A DNA stretch of 64,000 nt from Marinibaculum pumilum (GTDB lineage Bacteria; Pseudomonadota; Alphaproteobacteria; Ferrovibrionales; Ferrovibrionaceae): NCBI RefSeq assembly GCF_042646425.1, contig NZ_JBHRTR010000028.1, positions 558,001 through 622,000 on the forward strand, written 5' to 3'. The notes under the pieces are model-generated. The model did no database searches and was not told the origin of the DNA. It saw only the letters and a program-made list of their open reading frames with translations. Shown piece by piece: positions 16,471 to 24,234 of this stretch. The position numbers were made by a program, and so were the translations under genes. Every line of letters begins with the position of its first letter. Position 1 is the first letter of the stretch.

Positions 16471-17247
16471 TCAGGCCTTCTTGAGCTTCGCCATGAACGC
16501 CTCGTAGCGCGCCCTGGTGTCGGCGATCTCGTAGGCGGTGCCGAACTCGTAGGCCAGCCCCTCGTCCAGGCCGGCATTGGCGGCCTTGCCGTACAGGTCC
16601 TTGTAGGCGGCGATGGCGCCCGCGCTGTTGGCGGCGATGCCGCGGGTGATCGCGTCGACCCGGGCGTCCAGCTCGGCGGCGGGCACCGCCTCCAGCACCA
16701 GGCCGTACTCTGCCGCCTCGCTGCCGGTGACATGGCGGGCGCTGAAGGACATTTCCTTCGCCCGCGCCATGCCGACCGCGCGCGGCAGGCGCTGGGTCAT
16801 GCCCCAGGTCGGGCGGATGCCCAGCATGGCATGCGTATCGCCCAGCTTCGCCTCCGCCGCCGCGATGGCGAAGTCGCAGCCCAGCATCAGCTCCAGCGCG
16901 CCGGTGAAGCAGAAGCCGTTCACCTTGGCGATGGTGGCCTGGCGCATGCTGCCCAGCTTCGCGATCACCTTCCGCGCCGCATCGTTCAGGGCGCCGCCGA
17001 CATCGCCGGCCGCCAGGTCGATGCCCTGCTCGGCCAGGGCCTGCAGGTCGACGCCGGCGGAGAAGGCCTTGCCGGCACCGGTCAGCACCACGACATGGCT
17101 CTGCCCGGCACCCTCGACCCATTCCAGCCCTTCGTGCAGCTTCTCCAGCAGGGGGACGTTCAGTGCGTTCAGCCGCTGCGGCCGGTTCAGGGTGATCGTC
17201 GTGACGCCATGGGCACTGTCGATCAGCACGGGATTCTCTTCGGTCAT
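16471..17247 (-). CDS. Enoyl-CoA hydratase/isomerase family protein (crotonase) 1
   Basis: A 258-residue crotonase. The oxyanion-hole segments are present (LTGAGKAFSAGVDL and NGFCFTGALELMLGCD). Of the two catalytic glutamates of classical hydratase, the first is kept in TGALE, whereas the second falls on His in GDTHAMLGIRPTWG. Hydration of enoyl-CoA is therefore not certain; isomerase or other crotonase chemistry is possible. The ATG at 17247 follows a run of GGAGGAGGGGG. The upstream gene on the same strand is a flavodoxin-like protein 59 bases away. A second crotonase at 18750 is only distantly similar. Confidence 0.87.
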   Translation of the reverse strand: MTEENPVLIDSAHGVTTITLNRPQRLNALNVPLLEKLHEGLEWVEGAGQSHVVVLTGAGKAFSAGVDLQALAEQGIDLAAGDVGGALNDAARKVIAKLGSMRQATIAKVNGFCFTGALELMLGCDFAIAAAEAKLGDTHAMLGIRPTWGMTQRLPRAVGMARAKEMSFSARHVTGSEAAEYGLVLEAVPAAELDARVDAITRGIAANSAGAIAAYKDLYGKAANAGLDEGLAYEFGTAYEIADTRARYEAFMAKLKKA

Positions 17248-17306
17248 CGCTTCCCCCTCCTCCCAGAAACGGCCGCCAGAAACCGCGGCCAGAAATGGCC
17301 GGCAGA

Positions 17307-17768
17307 TCAGAAGATGCCGGCCTCCAGCCCGGCGGCGACCAGGGTGCCGAGCTCCTCGCACTGCCCGACGAAATCCTCGTCGAAGGGGCCGCGGCAGATC
17401 AGCGGCTCCTGCACAGCCTTCCAGCGCAGGCCGGTGGCGATGCTCTCCACCGCCCGGCGGGTGCCGGTGCCGTCATGGCCGGCCCGGATCCACAGGGCAT
17501 AGGGCAGGCCCTGCGTCTCCTCCAGCACGGCGTAGTAGGTGCGGTCGAAGAAGTCCTTCAGGGCCCCGCTCATATAGCCGAGGTTCTCGGTGGTGCCCAG
17601 GATCACGGCGCCGGCGGCGCGCACTGCCTCCGGCCCCGCTTCGAACGGGGTCATGGCCGTCACCTCGACCCCGTCGATCTCCGGGCTGCGGGCACCCGCC
17701 AGGACGGCATCCAGCAGCTTCTGCGTGTTGGGTGACGGCGCATGCGCCACGATCAGCAGCCGTTTCAC
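17307..17768 (-). CDS. Flavodoxin-fold NAD(P)H oxidoreductase-like protein
   Basis: A 153-residue protein with a flavodoxin-type FMN site: the phosphate loop at residues 5-16 (LIVAHAPSPNTQKL) and the GTTENLGYMSGALKDFFDR segment at about 58-76, which corresponds to the flavin-contact loop of WrbA and NAD(P)H:quinone reductases. The start is GTG at 17768, preceded by AAGGAGAG; no ATG is near. It is divergent from the VOC gene at 17878 and probably co-transcribed with crotonase 1. Its electron partner is unknown. Confidence 0.85.
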   Translation of the reverse strand: MKRLLIVAHAPSPNTQKLLDAVLAGARSPEIDGVEVTAMTPFEAGPEAVRAAGAVILGTTENLGYMSGALKDFFDRTYYAVLEETQGLPYALWIRAGHDGTGTRRAVESIATGLRWKAVQEPLICRGPFDEDFVGQCEELGTLVAAGLEAGIF

Positions 17769-17814
17769 GTCTCTCTCCTTCGGTTGCGGGCAGCTTCGGC
17801 CGTTCGCTCCGGGG

Positions 17815-17843
17815 CTGTCAAAAGTCGCAGCCCCCGCTACGGT
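17815..17843 (+). promoter_or_regulatory. Candidate promoter of the VOC-crotonase pair
   Basis: CTGTCA (17815-17820), a 17-base spacer, then TACGGT (17838-17843). It lies 35 bases upstream of the ATG at 17878, in the divergent gap with the flavodoxin-like gene. The hexamers match consensus at only 4 and 3 positions, so this is tentative. Confidence 0.3.
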
Positions 17844-17877
17844 GCGGACCAACAAATCCGGGGGAGGGGGAGACGAG

Positions 17878-18753
17878 ATGCTGACGGCGATCGACCGGGT
17901 GCAGATGGCGGTACCCGATGCGGGCAGGGTGGCCGCGCTCTGGCAGGGGATCCTGGGGGCGGAGCCGGCGGGCCAGGACCGCCTGGCCCTGCTGGGCGCG
18001 AAGCGCACCGCGCTGCGCCTGGGTCGCGGCTGGATCGAACTGCTGGAACCCGACGGCGCCGGCCCGGTCGCCGACGCGGTCGCCCGGCGCGGCGGCCACA
18101 TGTTCGCCGCCGGCGCCAGCGCGCCCGACCTGGCCGCGCTGCGGGCGCATCTGGCGGGGAAGGGCTGCGCCCCGGCGGAAGAGGGCGGGCAGCTGTTCCT
18201 GGATGCCGCCGGTACCGGCATCGACGGGCTGCGGCTGGTGCTCAGCGCAGCGCAGGACCTGCCGGCCGTCGGCGATATCGACTTCCTGTACGAGGCGACC
18301 CTGCTGGCGCCCGACCATCGCGGCGACACCGCCCGCTTCGCGGCCCTGTTCGGCCTGGATGCCGACGTCTTCGTGCCGATCACGTCGGAGCGCTTCGGCT
18401 ATACCGGCACCCTGACCCTGTTCCACCGCGACCGGCTGCACCGTTTCGAGGTGATCACGCCGACCGATATGGACCTGACCATGGGGCGGTTCCTCGCCCG
18501 CCAGGGGCCGGTCCTCTACATGGCCTTCGCGGAAACGCCGCGCCTGTCGGCGATCGAGGCGCGGATCGCCGAACGCCATCCGGAGCGGCCGGGCATGACC
18601 GTCGACCGGCCGGAGGGGCGCCGCGCCGACCAGGTGGCGGACCAGATCTGGGTGCATCCGCCGACCCTGGGCGGGATGATGCTGGGCCTGAGCCGCCCCA
18701 GCATGGCCTGGTCCTGGTCCGGCCATCCGGAGCGGGTGGAGGCGGTGGCGTGA
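17878..18753 (+). CDS. VOC (glyoxalase/dioxygenase fold) family protein 1
   Basis: A 291-residue protein with two or more beta-alpha-beta-beta-beta modules. The start LTAIDRVQMAVPDAGRVAALWQ is a typical VOC first strand and helix, followed by LRLGRGWIELLEP. A metal-binding His is possible in GGHMFAAG and in HRFEVITPTD, but the ligand set is not certain. The ATG at 17878 follows a GGGGGAGGGGG site. The gene overlaps the next crotonase as GTGA, so the two products are probably made together. Candidate roles include CoA-ester epimerase or ring-cleavage chemistry; neither is shown. Confidence 0.82.
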   Translation: MLTAIDRVQMAVPDAGRVAALWQGILGAEPAGQDRLALLGAKRTALRLGRGWIELLEPDGAGPVADAVARRGGHMFAAGASAPDLAALRAHLAGKGCAPAEEGGQLFLDAAGTGIDGLRLVLSAAQDLPAVGDIDFLYEATLLAPDHRGDTARFAALFGLDADVFVPITSERFGYTGTLTLFHRDRLHRFEVITPTDMDLTMGRFLARQGPVLYMAFAETPRLSAIEARIAERHPERPGMTVDRPEGRRADQVADQIWVHPPTLGGMMLGLSRPSMAWSWSGHPERVEAVA

Positions 18754-19556
18754 CGGACGGCGAAGCGCAGGTCGCGGCGGCGGAGCCGGTCCTCCTGGCG
18801 TCGACGGAAGGCCGCGTGCGGCGGCTGGTGCTGAACCGGCCGGATGCGCTGAACGCCTTCAACGATGCGCTCTACCGGGCGGCCGCGGCCGCGCTGGACG
18901 ATGCCGCGGCCGATCCCGGGGTGGCGGTTGTGGTGCTGACCGGCGCCGGCCGCGCCTTCTCCGCCGGGCAGGACCTGGCGGAACTGGGCGATGCCCGCAG
19001 CCACGCGCAGCGGGTGGCGGACGGCTTCGGCCCCTTCATGGCGGCGCTGGAGGGCTTTCCGAAGCCCCTGGTCGCCGCGGTGAACGGCCTGGGGGTCGGC
19101 ATCGGCCTGACCATGCTGCCGCATTGCGACATCGTGCTGATGGCAGCGGAGGCGCGGCTGCGCGCGCCCTTCGTGCCGCTGGGGGTAACGGCGGAGGCGG
19201 GATCGAGCCTGCTGCTGCCGGCGATCCTGGGCTGGGGGGCCGCGGCGCACCTGCTGTTCACCGGCGCCTGGCTGGACGCAGGCGCGGCGAAGGCGGCGGG
19301 CCTGGCCTGGAAGGTGGTGCCGGGCGCGGACCTGGCGGCGGAGGCCATGGCGGTGGCCGGGCAGATCGCGGCGCAGCCGGTGCCGGCCCTGGTGGCGACG
19401 AAGTCGGTGATGCGGGCCGCCCGGGCCGACGCGCTGCGCGCCGCCCGCGACCGCGAGGATGCCGCCTTCGCCGTCCTGGTCGGCGGCCCCGCCAACCGCG
19501 AGGCGATCGCCGCCTTCCAGGAGAAGCGGCCGCCGGATTTCTCCGGCGTCGTCTAG
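18750..19556 (+). CDS. Enoyl-CoA hydratase/isomerase family protein (crotonase) 2
   Basis: A 268-residue crotonase starting at GTG 18750, which overlaps the TGA of the VOC gene as GTGA. The typical segments are LVLNRPDALNAFNDAL, LTGAGRAFSAGQDLAEL (oxyanion hole) and NGLGVGIGLTMLPHCD. The usual catalytic Glu of the GGGCE motif is replaced, since the protein reads GIGLTMLPHCD. The second Glu region reads FVPLGVTAEAGSS, as in the PaaG and enoyl-CoA delta-isomerase branch. It is therefore more likely an isomerase than a hydratase. Convergent with nitronate monooxygenase after 51 bases. Confidence 0.87.
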   Translation: MTDGEAQVAAAEPVLLASTEGRVRRLVLNRPDALNAFNDALYRAAAAALDDAAADPGVAVVVLTGAGRAFSAGQDLAELGDARSHAQRVADGFGPFMAALEGFPKPLVAAVNGLGVGIGLTMLPHCDIVLMAAEARLRAPFVPLGVTAEAGSSLLLPAILGWGAAAHLLFTGAWLDAGAAKAAGLAWKVVPGADLAAEAMAVAGQIAAQPVPALVATKSVMRAARADALRAARDREDAAFAVLVGGPANREAIAAFQEKRPPDFSGVV

Positions 19557-19607
19557 CCCGGCCCGGCCCCGGCTGGACGATGCCGGCGACCGGCGCCGCC
19601 GGCCGGC

Positions 19608-20573
19608 TCAGGCAGCCAGGAGGCGTCCGCGCGCCTCGTCGTACTCGCGCTTCAGGCGGGCCACCAGCTCGCCTGCGGCAGGGATCTCCTTGACCGCGCC
19701 GATGCCCTGGCCGCAGCCCCAGATGTCGCGCCAGGCCTTCTTGTCCATATTGCCGCCGGAGCCGAAGTTCATCTTCGACGGGTCGCTCTCCGGCAGGTTC
19801 TCCGGGTCCAGCCCGGCGGCGATGATCGACGGCTTCAGGTAGTTGCCGTGCACCCCGGTGAACAGGTTGGTGTAGACGATGTCGGCGGCATTGCTGTCGA
19901 CGATCATCTGCTTGTTCTCCGGCATCGCATTGGCCTCTTTCGTGGCGACGAAGGCGGAGCCGATATAGGCCAGATCGGCGCCCATCGCCTGCGCCGCCAG
20001 GACAGCGCCGCCGGTGGCGATGCAGCCCGAGAGCAGCAGCGGCCCGTCGAACCATTCCCTGATGTCCTGGATCAGCGCGAAGGGTGAGGTGGTGCCGGCA
20101 TGGCCGCCGGCCCCGGCCGCCACCGCGATCAGGCCGTCGGCGCCCTTCTGCACCGCCTTGCGGGCGAAGGTGTCGTTGATCACGTCGTGCAGCACCAGGC
20201 CGCCATAGGAATGGAAGGCCTCGTAGACCTCCTCCCGCGCGCCGAGGGAGCAGATCGTCACCGGCACCTCGTACTTCACGCACATCTCCACGTCGTGCAT
20301 CAGGCGGTCGTTCGACCGGTGCACGATCTGGTTCACCGCGAAGGGGGCCGACGGCGCCTCCGGATGCTTGGTGTCATGCTCCGCCAGCTCGCCCTTGATC
20401 CGTTTCAGCCATTCCTCCAGCTGCTCCTTCGGCCGCGCGTTCAGGGCGGGGAACGAACCGACGACGCCGGCCTTGCACTGCGCGATCACCAGGTCGGGGT
20501 TGGAGACGATGAACAGCGGTGCGCCGACGACCGGCACGGACAGACGATCCTTCAGGATGGCGGGCAAGGCCAT
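19608..20573 (-). CDS. Nitronate monooxygenase
   Basis: A 321-residue FMN-dependent TIM-barrel enzyme. The family features are seen: VVGAPLFIVSNPDLVIAQCKAG at the N-terminus, the catalytic-His region in VAAGAGGHAGTTSPF, and the phosphate-binding GGAVLAAQAMGADLAYIGSAF. Family knowledge: it oxidises alkyl nitronates such as propionate 3-nitronate and protects metabolism from these toxins. The ATG at 20573 is the first start that covers the conserved N-terminus. It is divergent from the HpcH/HpaI aldolase with 140 bases between them. Confidence 0.92.
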   Translation of the reverse strand: MALPAILKDRLSVPVVGAPLFIVSNPDLVIAQCKAGVVGSFPALNARPKEQLEEWLKRIKGELAEHDTKHPEAPSAPFAVNQIVHRSNDRLMHDVEMCVKYEVPVTICSLGAREEVYEAFHSYGGLVLHDVINDTFARKAVQKGADGLIAVAAGAGGHAGTTSPFALIQDIREWFDGPLLLSGCIATGGAVLAAQAMGADLAYIGSAFVATKEANAMPENKQMIVDSNAADIVYTNLFTGVHGNYLKPSIIAAGLDPENLPESDPSKMNFGSGGNMDKKAWRDIWGCGQGIGAVKEIPAAGELVARLKREYDEARGRLLAA

Positions 20574-20713
20574 TGGGCGTTTCCTCGTTGTGCGTTCAGG
20601 AATGGCGTCGCCCGGCCGGGCGCGCCCGTTGGTAGGTGTGTATGCAGGTTTTCAACTTGCCCCGCAATCGGGCCTATGCTGGCCGCGGTTCCGGGAGACG
20701 AACGGGAGGTTCC

Positions 20714-21484
20714 ATGCGCGACAATCCGGTGAAGCGGCGGCTGCAGGCGGGCGAGACGGTATTCGGCACGATGGTGTTCGAATTCCTCTCTCCGGGCCTG
20801 CCGCAGATGGCGGCCAATGCCGGCGCCGACTACCTGCTCTACGACATGGAGCATTCCGGCCTCGGCGTCGCAGACATCAAGCTGCAATGCGCGCTGTGCC
20901 GCGGGCTCGGCATCGTGCCGCTGGTGCGCCCGCCGTCGAAATCCTATGCCGACATCTCCAAGCTGCTGGATGTCGGCGCCATGGGCCTGGTGTTCCAGAT
21001 GGTGGAAAGCGCGGAGGAGGCGGCGGAACTCGTCTCCTTCACCCGCTATCCGCCGGTCGGAATCCGCGGCGCCATGTTCGGCGCCGCCCATGACGACTAT
21101 AGCGCCCCCTATGCCAGCGCGACCATCGACGCGGCCAACGACCGCCTGCTGCTGCTGGCGCTGGTGGAAACCCCGCGCGGCCTGGAGAACGTGGAGAAGA
21201 TCGCCGCCGTCGACGGCATCGACGCCGTGCATCTGGGGCAGGGCGACCTGTCGGTGGGCCTGGGCATTCCGGGACAGATGGACAATCCGCAGATCCAGGC
21301 CGCCATCGACCGTGTGGCGGCGGCGGCAGCGGCGGCGGGTAAGCCGGCGGCCGCCGGCGGCGGCAGCGCGGACTGGGGCCGCATGCTGCTGGAGCGCGGC
21401 TATCGCATGATCTCCCATGCCTCCGACATCGCCCTTTTCCAGGGCGGCCTGGCGGACGGTGTGGCGGCGCTGCGGGGCCGCTGA
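20714..21484 (+). CDS. HpcH/HpaI aldolase family protein
   Basis: A 256-residue class II (metal-dependent) aldolase. The signature segments are LLYDMEHSGLG (with the metal-ligand acid), LALVETPRGLENVEKI (metal-ligand Glu) and VHLGQGDLSVGLG. Family knowledge: these enzymes cleave 2-keto-4-hydroxy acids, for example to pyruvate and an aldehyde. The ATG at 20714 follows GGGAGG. It is followed by a LysR regulator gene in the same direction after 120 bases. The substrate is not clear from the context. Confidence 0.9.
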   Translation: MRDNPVKRRLQAGETVFGTMVFEFLSPGLPQMAANAGADYLLYDMEHSGLGVADIKLQCALCRGLGIVPLVRPPSKSYADISKLLDVGAMGLVFQMVESAEEAAELVSFTRYPPVGIRGAMFGAAHDDYSAPYASATIDAANDRLLLLALVETPRGLENVEKIAAVDGIDAVHLGQGDLSVGLGIPGQMDNPQIQAAIDRVAAAAAAAGKPAAAGGGSADWGRMLLERGYRMISHASDIALFQGGLADGVAALRGR

Positions 21485-21561
21485 CGGCCGGTCGCCTGTC
21501 GGCTTCATCTGGGTCTCCTGCCACCTGACGGGGGGCAGGATCGGCATTGCCGAGCCATCCG

Positions 21562-21595
21562 TCCAATGCAATTCTCGGCTTTTCCATGCATTGGA
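21562..21595. promoter_or_regulatory. Inverted repeat upstream of the lysR gene (possible LysR operator)
   Basis: TCCAATGCA (21562-21570) and TGCATTGGA (21587-21595) form perfect 9-bp arms separated by 16 bases, ending 9 bases before the LysR ATG. The position suits autoregulation. LysR boxes usually contain T-N11-A, so this spacing is longer than usual. Confidence 0.5.
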
Positions 21596-21604
21596 TGCAT
21601 AGCG

Positions 21605-22489
21605 ATGAACACGGTGAAACTGCGTCATGCGGTAGCGGTGGATCGCGCCGGCAGCTTTTCCGCAGCGGCCGCCGCGCTCAGCGTCACCCAGTCGACGGTC
21701 ACCCGTAGCGTCGCGGAGCTGGAGCGGGACCTCGGCCACCTGCTGTTCGAACGTGGCGCGCGCGGCGCGACCGCGACGCCGGAGGGGCGCGACTTCCTGG
21801 AGCGCGCGGCGCGCATCGTCGCCGACCTCGACATGCTGGCCGCCGATGCCCGCAGCGGCGCCACGGCGCGGCGCTCGCTGCTGCGCATCGGCGTCTGCCC
21901 GCCCTCGGTCCAGGGCCTGGTCAACCATGCGCTGCGGCGCCTGATCGCGGCCGAGCCGTCGCTCTGCGTACAACTGAGCGCGCCGAGCGTGGAGCGTGGC
22001 GCGCAGCAGCTGCGGCGGGGCGATATCGACCTGCTGGTCGGGCCTCAGTCCCTGGTGGGCGGAGACCCTGCCATTGCGACCGCGCCGGCAGGCCTGCTGC
22101 GGACGAAGCTCTTCGCCCGGCGCGGCCATCCGTTGACCCGCCGCGAGCAACCGGCGCTCGGCGACCTGGCCGACTACAAGCTGATCGTGCCCGACCTGGG
22201 CAGCCACTATGTGGAACGTTTCGCCGCGATCTATGCCGCGCGCGGAAAGGAACCGCTGCGCCACCTGCATGTCATCGAGTATTTCCCGATCGTCGCCGAC
22301 CTGGTCGCCTCGACCGACCTGCTGGCGATGGTGGAGGCGGGCTATGAGCGCAGCGCCGCCTTCCGGCAGCGCTTCGTGGCCTTCGACCTGTCGCTGATGG
22401 AGCCGGTGGTGATGTGCTGCGCCCACCGCGCCCGCTGGCTGCCCGGCCCGCCGGCGCGGGCCTTCATGGCGGCGCTGGCGGGCGGTTGA
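21605..22489 (+). CDS. LysR family transcriptional regulator
   Basis: A 294-residue LysR regulator. The winged helix-turn-helix covers residues about 3-60 (KLRHAVAVDRAGSFSAAAAA, VTQSTVTRSVAELERDLGHL). The effector domain runs from about residue 90 to the end. The ATG at 21605 has no strong ribosome site and lies 9 bases after the right arm of the inverted repeat. Its likely target is itself, possibly with the upstream aldolase or the nearby nitronate monooxygenase; no ligand can be named. The stop lies only 2 bases from the stop of the convergent VOC gene. Confidence 0.92.
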   Translation: MNTVKLRHAVAVDRAGSFSAAAAALSVTQSTVTRSVAELERDLGHLLFERGARGATATPEGRDFLERAARIVADLDMLAADARSGATARRSLLRIGVCPPSVQGLVNHALRRLIAAEPSLCVQLSAPSVERGAQQLRRGDIDLLVGPQSLVGGDPAIATAPAGLLRTKLFARRGHPLTRREQPALGDLADYKLIVPDLGSHYVERFAAIYAARGKEPLRHLHVIEYFPIVADLVASTDLLAMVEAGYERSAAFRQRFVAFDLSLMEPVVMCCAHRARWLPGPPARAFMAALAGG

Positions 22490-22491
22490 AG

Positions 22492-23223
22492 TCAGGCGGT
22501 GGTTGCCGGTTCGACAGCCACCGGCGGCGCCGTCTCAGACAGCTTCCGCTCCGTCTCCGCGTCGCTGCGGGCCAGCATCCGGGCATAAGGCTCCGGCGGA
22601 TAGACCAGGTGCGGGCCGGGGCCATCGGCGGGCGGCTGGGGCTCCCGGTCCGCCGGTGCCGCGAAGGGGGCGGGCGCGGTGAAGCGGGCCAGTTCCTCTG
22701 CACTGATGCCGGCGCGGGCGACCACGTCCGGGTCGATCCAGGCGCGGGCATCGATCGGCGCGTCGGAGAACGACGCCTCCAGGCTCAGATGTTCCGGGCC
22801 GGCGAAGTAGATCGAGGTGCAGAAGCCGTGGTCGATCGGGCCGATCACCGGCACGCCGTGGCTGCGGATGCGGTCCTGCAGCGCCAGCAGGGCCGGCCGG
22901 TCCGGCACCCGCAGCGCCAGGTGCTGCAGCGCACCGCCGGCGACCGGCCCGGCCGCATTGCCGGCATGGGTGACGCCGATCTCATGGGGGATGCCGGCGA
23001 TCTTCGGGCTCTGTACGAAGGCGATCGAGCATTGGTCGTTCAGGCGCAGGAAGCCGTGCCAGGCATCCTTCACGCCGTGCATCCAGTACAGCGCCACCAG
23101 TTCGCAGCCCAGGACGTCGGCGAAGAAGGCGATCTGCGTCTTGATGTCGGCGGTGCAGACGGCGAGGTGATGCACCCCTATCGCCCTTGCCTCAGGGCCG
23201 GGCCCGGCCGATGCCCCGGTCAC
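22492..23223 (-). CDS. VOC family dioxygenase-like protein 2
   Basis: A 243-residue VOC protein. The first metal histidine is clear in AIGVHHLAVCTADIKTQIAF; a second His is in GGALQHLALRVPDR and a Glu in EHLSLEASF, together the usual 2-His-1-Glu metal site. A Pro/Ala-rich tail follows from about residue 195. It starts with GTG at 23223, four bases after the stop of the XRE-cupin regulator gene, so the two are co-transcribed. It may act on the same compound the regulator senses, but this is only an inference. Confidence 0.85.
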   Translation of the reverse strand: MTGASAGPGPEARAIGVHHLAVCTADIKTQIAFFADVLGCELVALYWMHGVKDAWHGFLRLNDQCSIAFVQSPKIAGIPHEIGVTHAGNAAGPVAGGALQHLALRVPDRPALLALQDRIRSHGVPVIGPIDHGFCTSIYFAGPEHLSLEASFSDAPIDARAWIDPDVVARAGISAEELARFTAPAPFAAPADREPQPPADGPGPHLVYPPEPYARMLARSDAETERKLSETAPPVAVEPATTA

Positions 23224-23227
23224 CGGG

Positions 23228-23980
23228 TCAGTCCCCTTCCGTCCCCGTCGCCGCCGTCTCGCCGGCCGCGCCTGCCGGGAACTGCGGCAGCATCACCGTC
23301 AGGACCTCGGCATCGCCCGTGCCGGTGCTGAGATAGACATGCGGGCGGCCGCTGTCGAAATAGACCGACTCGCCCGTCGCCAGGGCGATCGGCTCGGCTC
23401 CGGCGATGTGCAGTTCGATCGACCCGGCCAGGACATAGAGGAATTCGTCGCCGGGATGGCTCTGCCATTCATCGAACTCGTCCAGGCTGCGCGCCATGAT
23501 ATGGCCGCGCACCGGCATCATCTGGCGGCCGCGCAGGCCGGTGGACAGCACCTCGTAGATATAAGGCCCGCTGCGGTGGCCCTGCGCCTCTCCGGTCCGG
23601 GTGATCACCGGCTGTGGGCAGGACCCAACCGCACCGCGGTCGGTATAGAGGTCGGCGATGTCCAGGCCCAGGGTCGCCGCCAGGCTGGCGAACTTGTCGT
23701 AGGCCAGCGACATGCGGCCGCGCTCCACCTTCGACAGGGTGGAGACGGCGAGGCCGGTACGTGCCGCCACGTCGGCCAGGGTCCAGCCGCGATCGCGCCG
23801 CAGCCTGCGCAGGCGGGCGCCGATTTCCGTCCGCTCCACCTCGCGCGCCGTGGCAGCGGCCGGCCCGGCGCGGCGACCGGCCCCGGCGTCGGTACGGGTG
23901 TCGATCTCCGTCGCGGCGCCATCGGTCGGCGCAATGTCGATTACGTATTTTCCGATTGGAAAGCGCTCCTTATGCTTCAC
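23228..23980 (-). CDS. XRE-type regulator with C-terminal cupin domain
   Basis: A 250-residue regulator. A lambda-repressor-type helix-turn-helix covers about residues 53-112 (LRRLRRDRGWTLADVAARTG, STLSKVERGRMSLAYDKF). A cupin_2 domain occupies about residues 160-240 (HPGDEFLYVLAGSIELHI, GESVYFDSGRPHVY). The start is GTG at 23980, preceded by GGGAAGG. The first 50 residues are poorly conserved in type. Regulators of this architecture often control amino-acid, polyamine or related catabolic operons. Here it is divergent from the FAD oxidoreductase-TRAP-M81 operon, which is the likely target, and it is co-transcribed with VOC protein 2. Confidence 0.9.
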   Translation of the reverse strand: MKHKERFPIGKYVIDIAPTDGAATEIDTRTDAGAGRRAGPAAATAREVERTEIGARLRRLRRDRGWTLADVAARTGLAVSTLSKVERGRMSLAYDKFASLAATLGLDIADLYTDRGAVGSCPQPVITRTGEAQGHRSGPYIYEVLSTGLRGRQMMPVRGHIMARSLDEFDEWQSHPGDEFLYVLAGSIELHIAGAEPIALATGESVYFDSGRPHVYLSTGTGDAEVLTVMLPQFPAGAAGETAATGTEGD

Positions 23981-24234
23981 GGATATGCCTTCCCATCGTC
24001 CGGATCCCGTGACCGTCCCATTCGCGAAACTTTCGGCCCTCCGCGCGGTCAGAGCAAGCTTGATCGGTGCGAGTCCGATCGGAGCACACCTGACAGGGGC
24101 CGCCCGGCTGCATGGCGCCGCACCGGGCGAACGTGGCAGGCTACCAGACCTTGTGTCCCGGCGGCGCCTGCCGATGCACGCATGACGGGCGGCGCGGCGG
24201 TTCGTGGCGGGCAGGGCTGAGACTGGGGGAGGTG

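Noticed and set aside
24112..24234. N-terminal extension of the FAD oxidoreductase
   Set aside because: The extra 41 residues have no match to the family, and a ribosome-like site with GTG lies right before the FAD motif. It remains possible but less likely.
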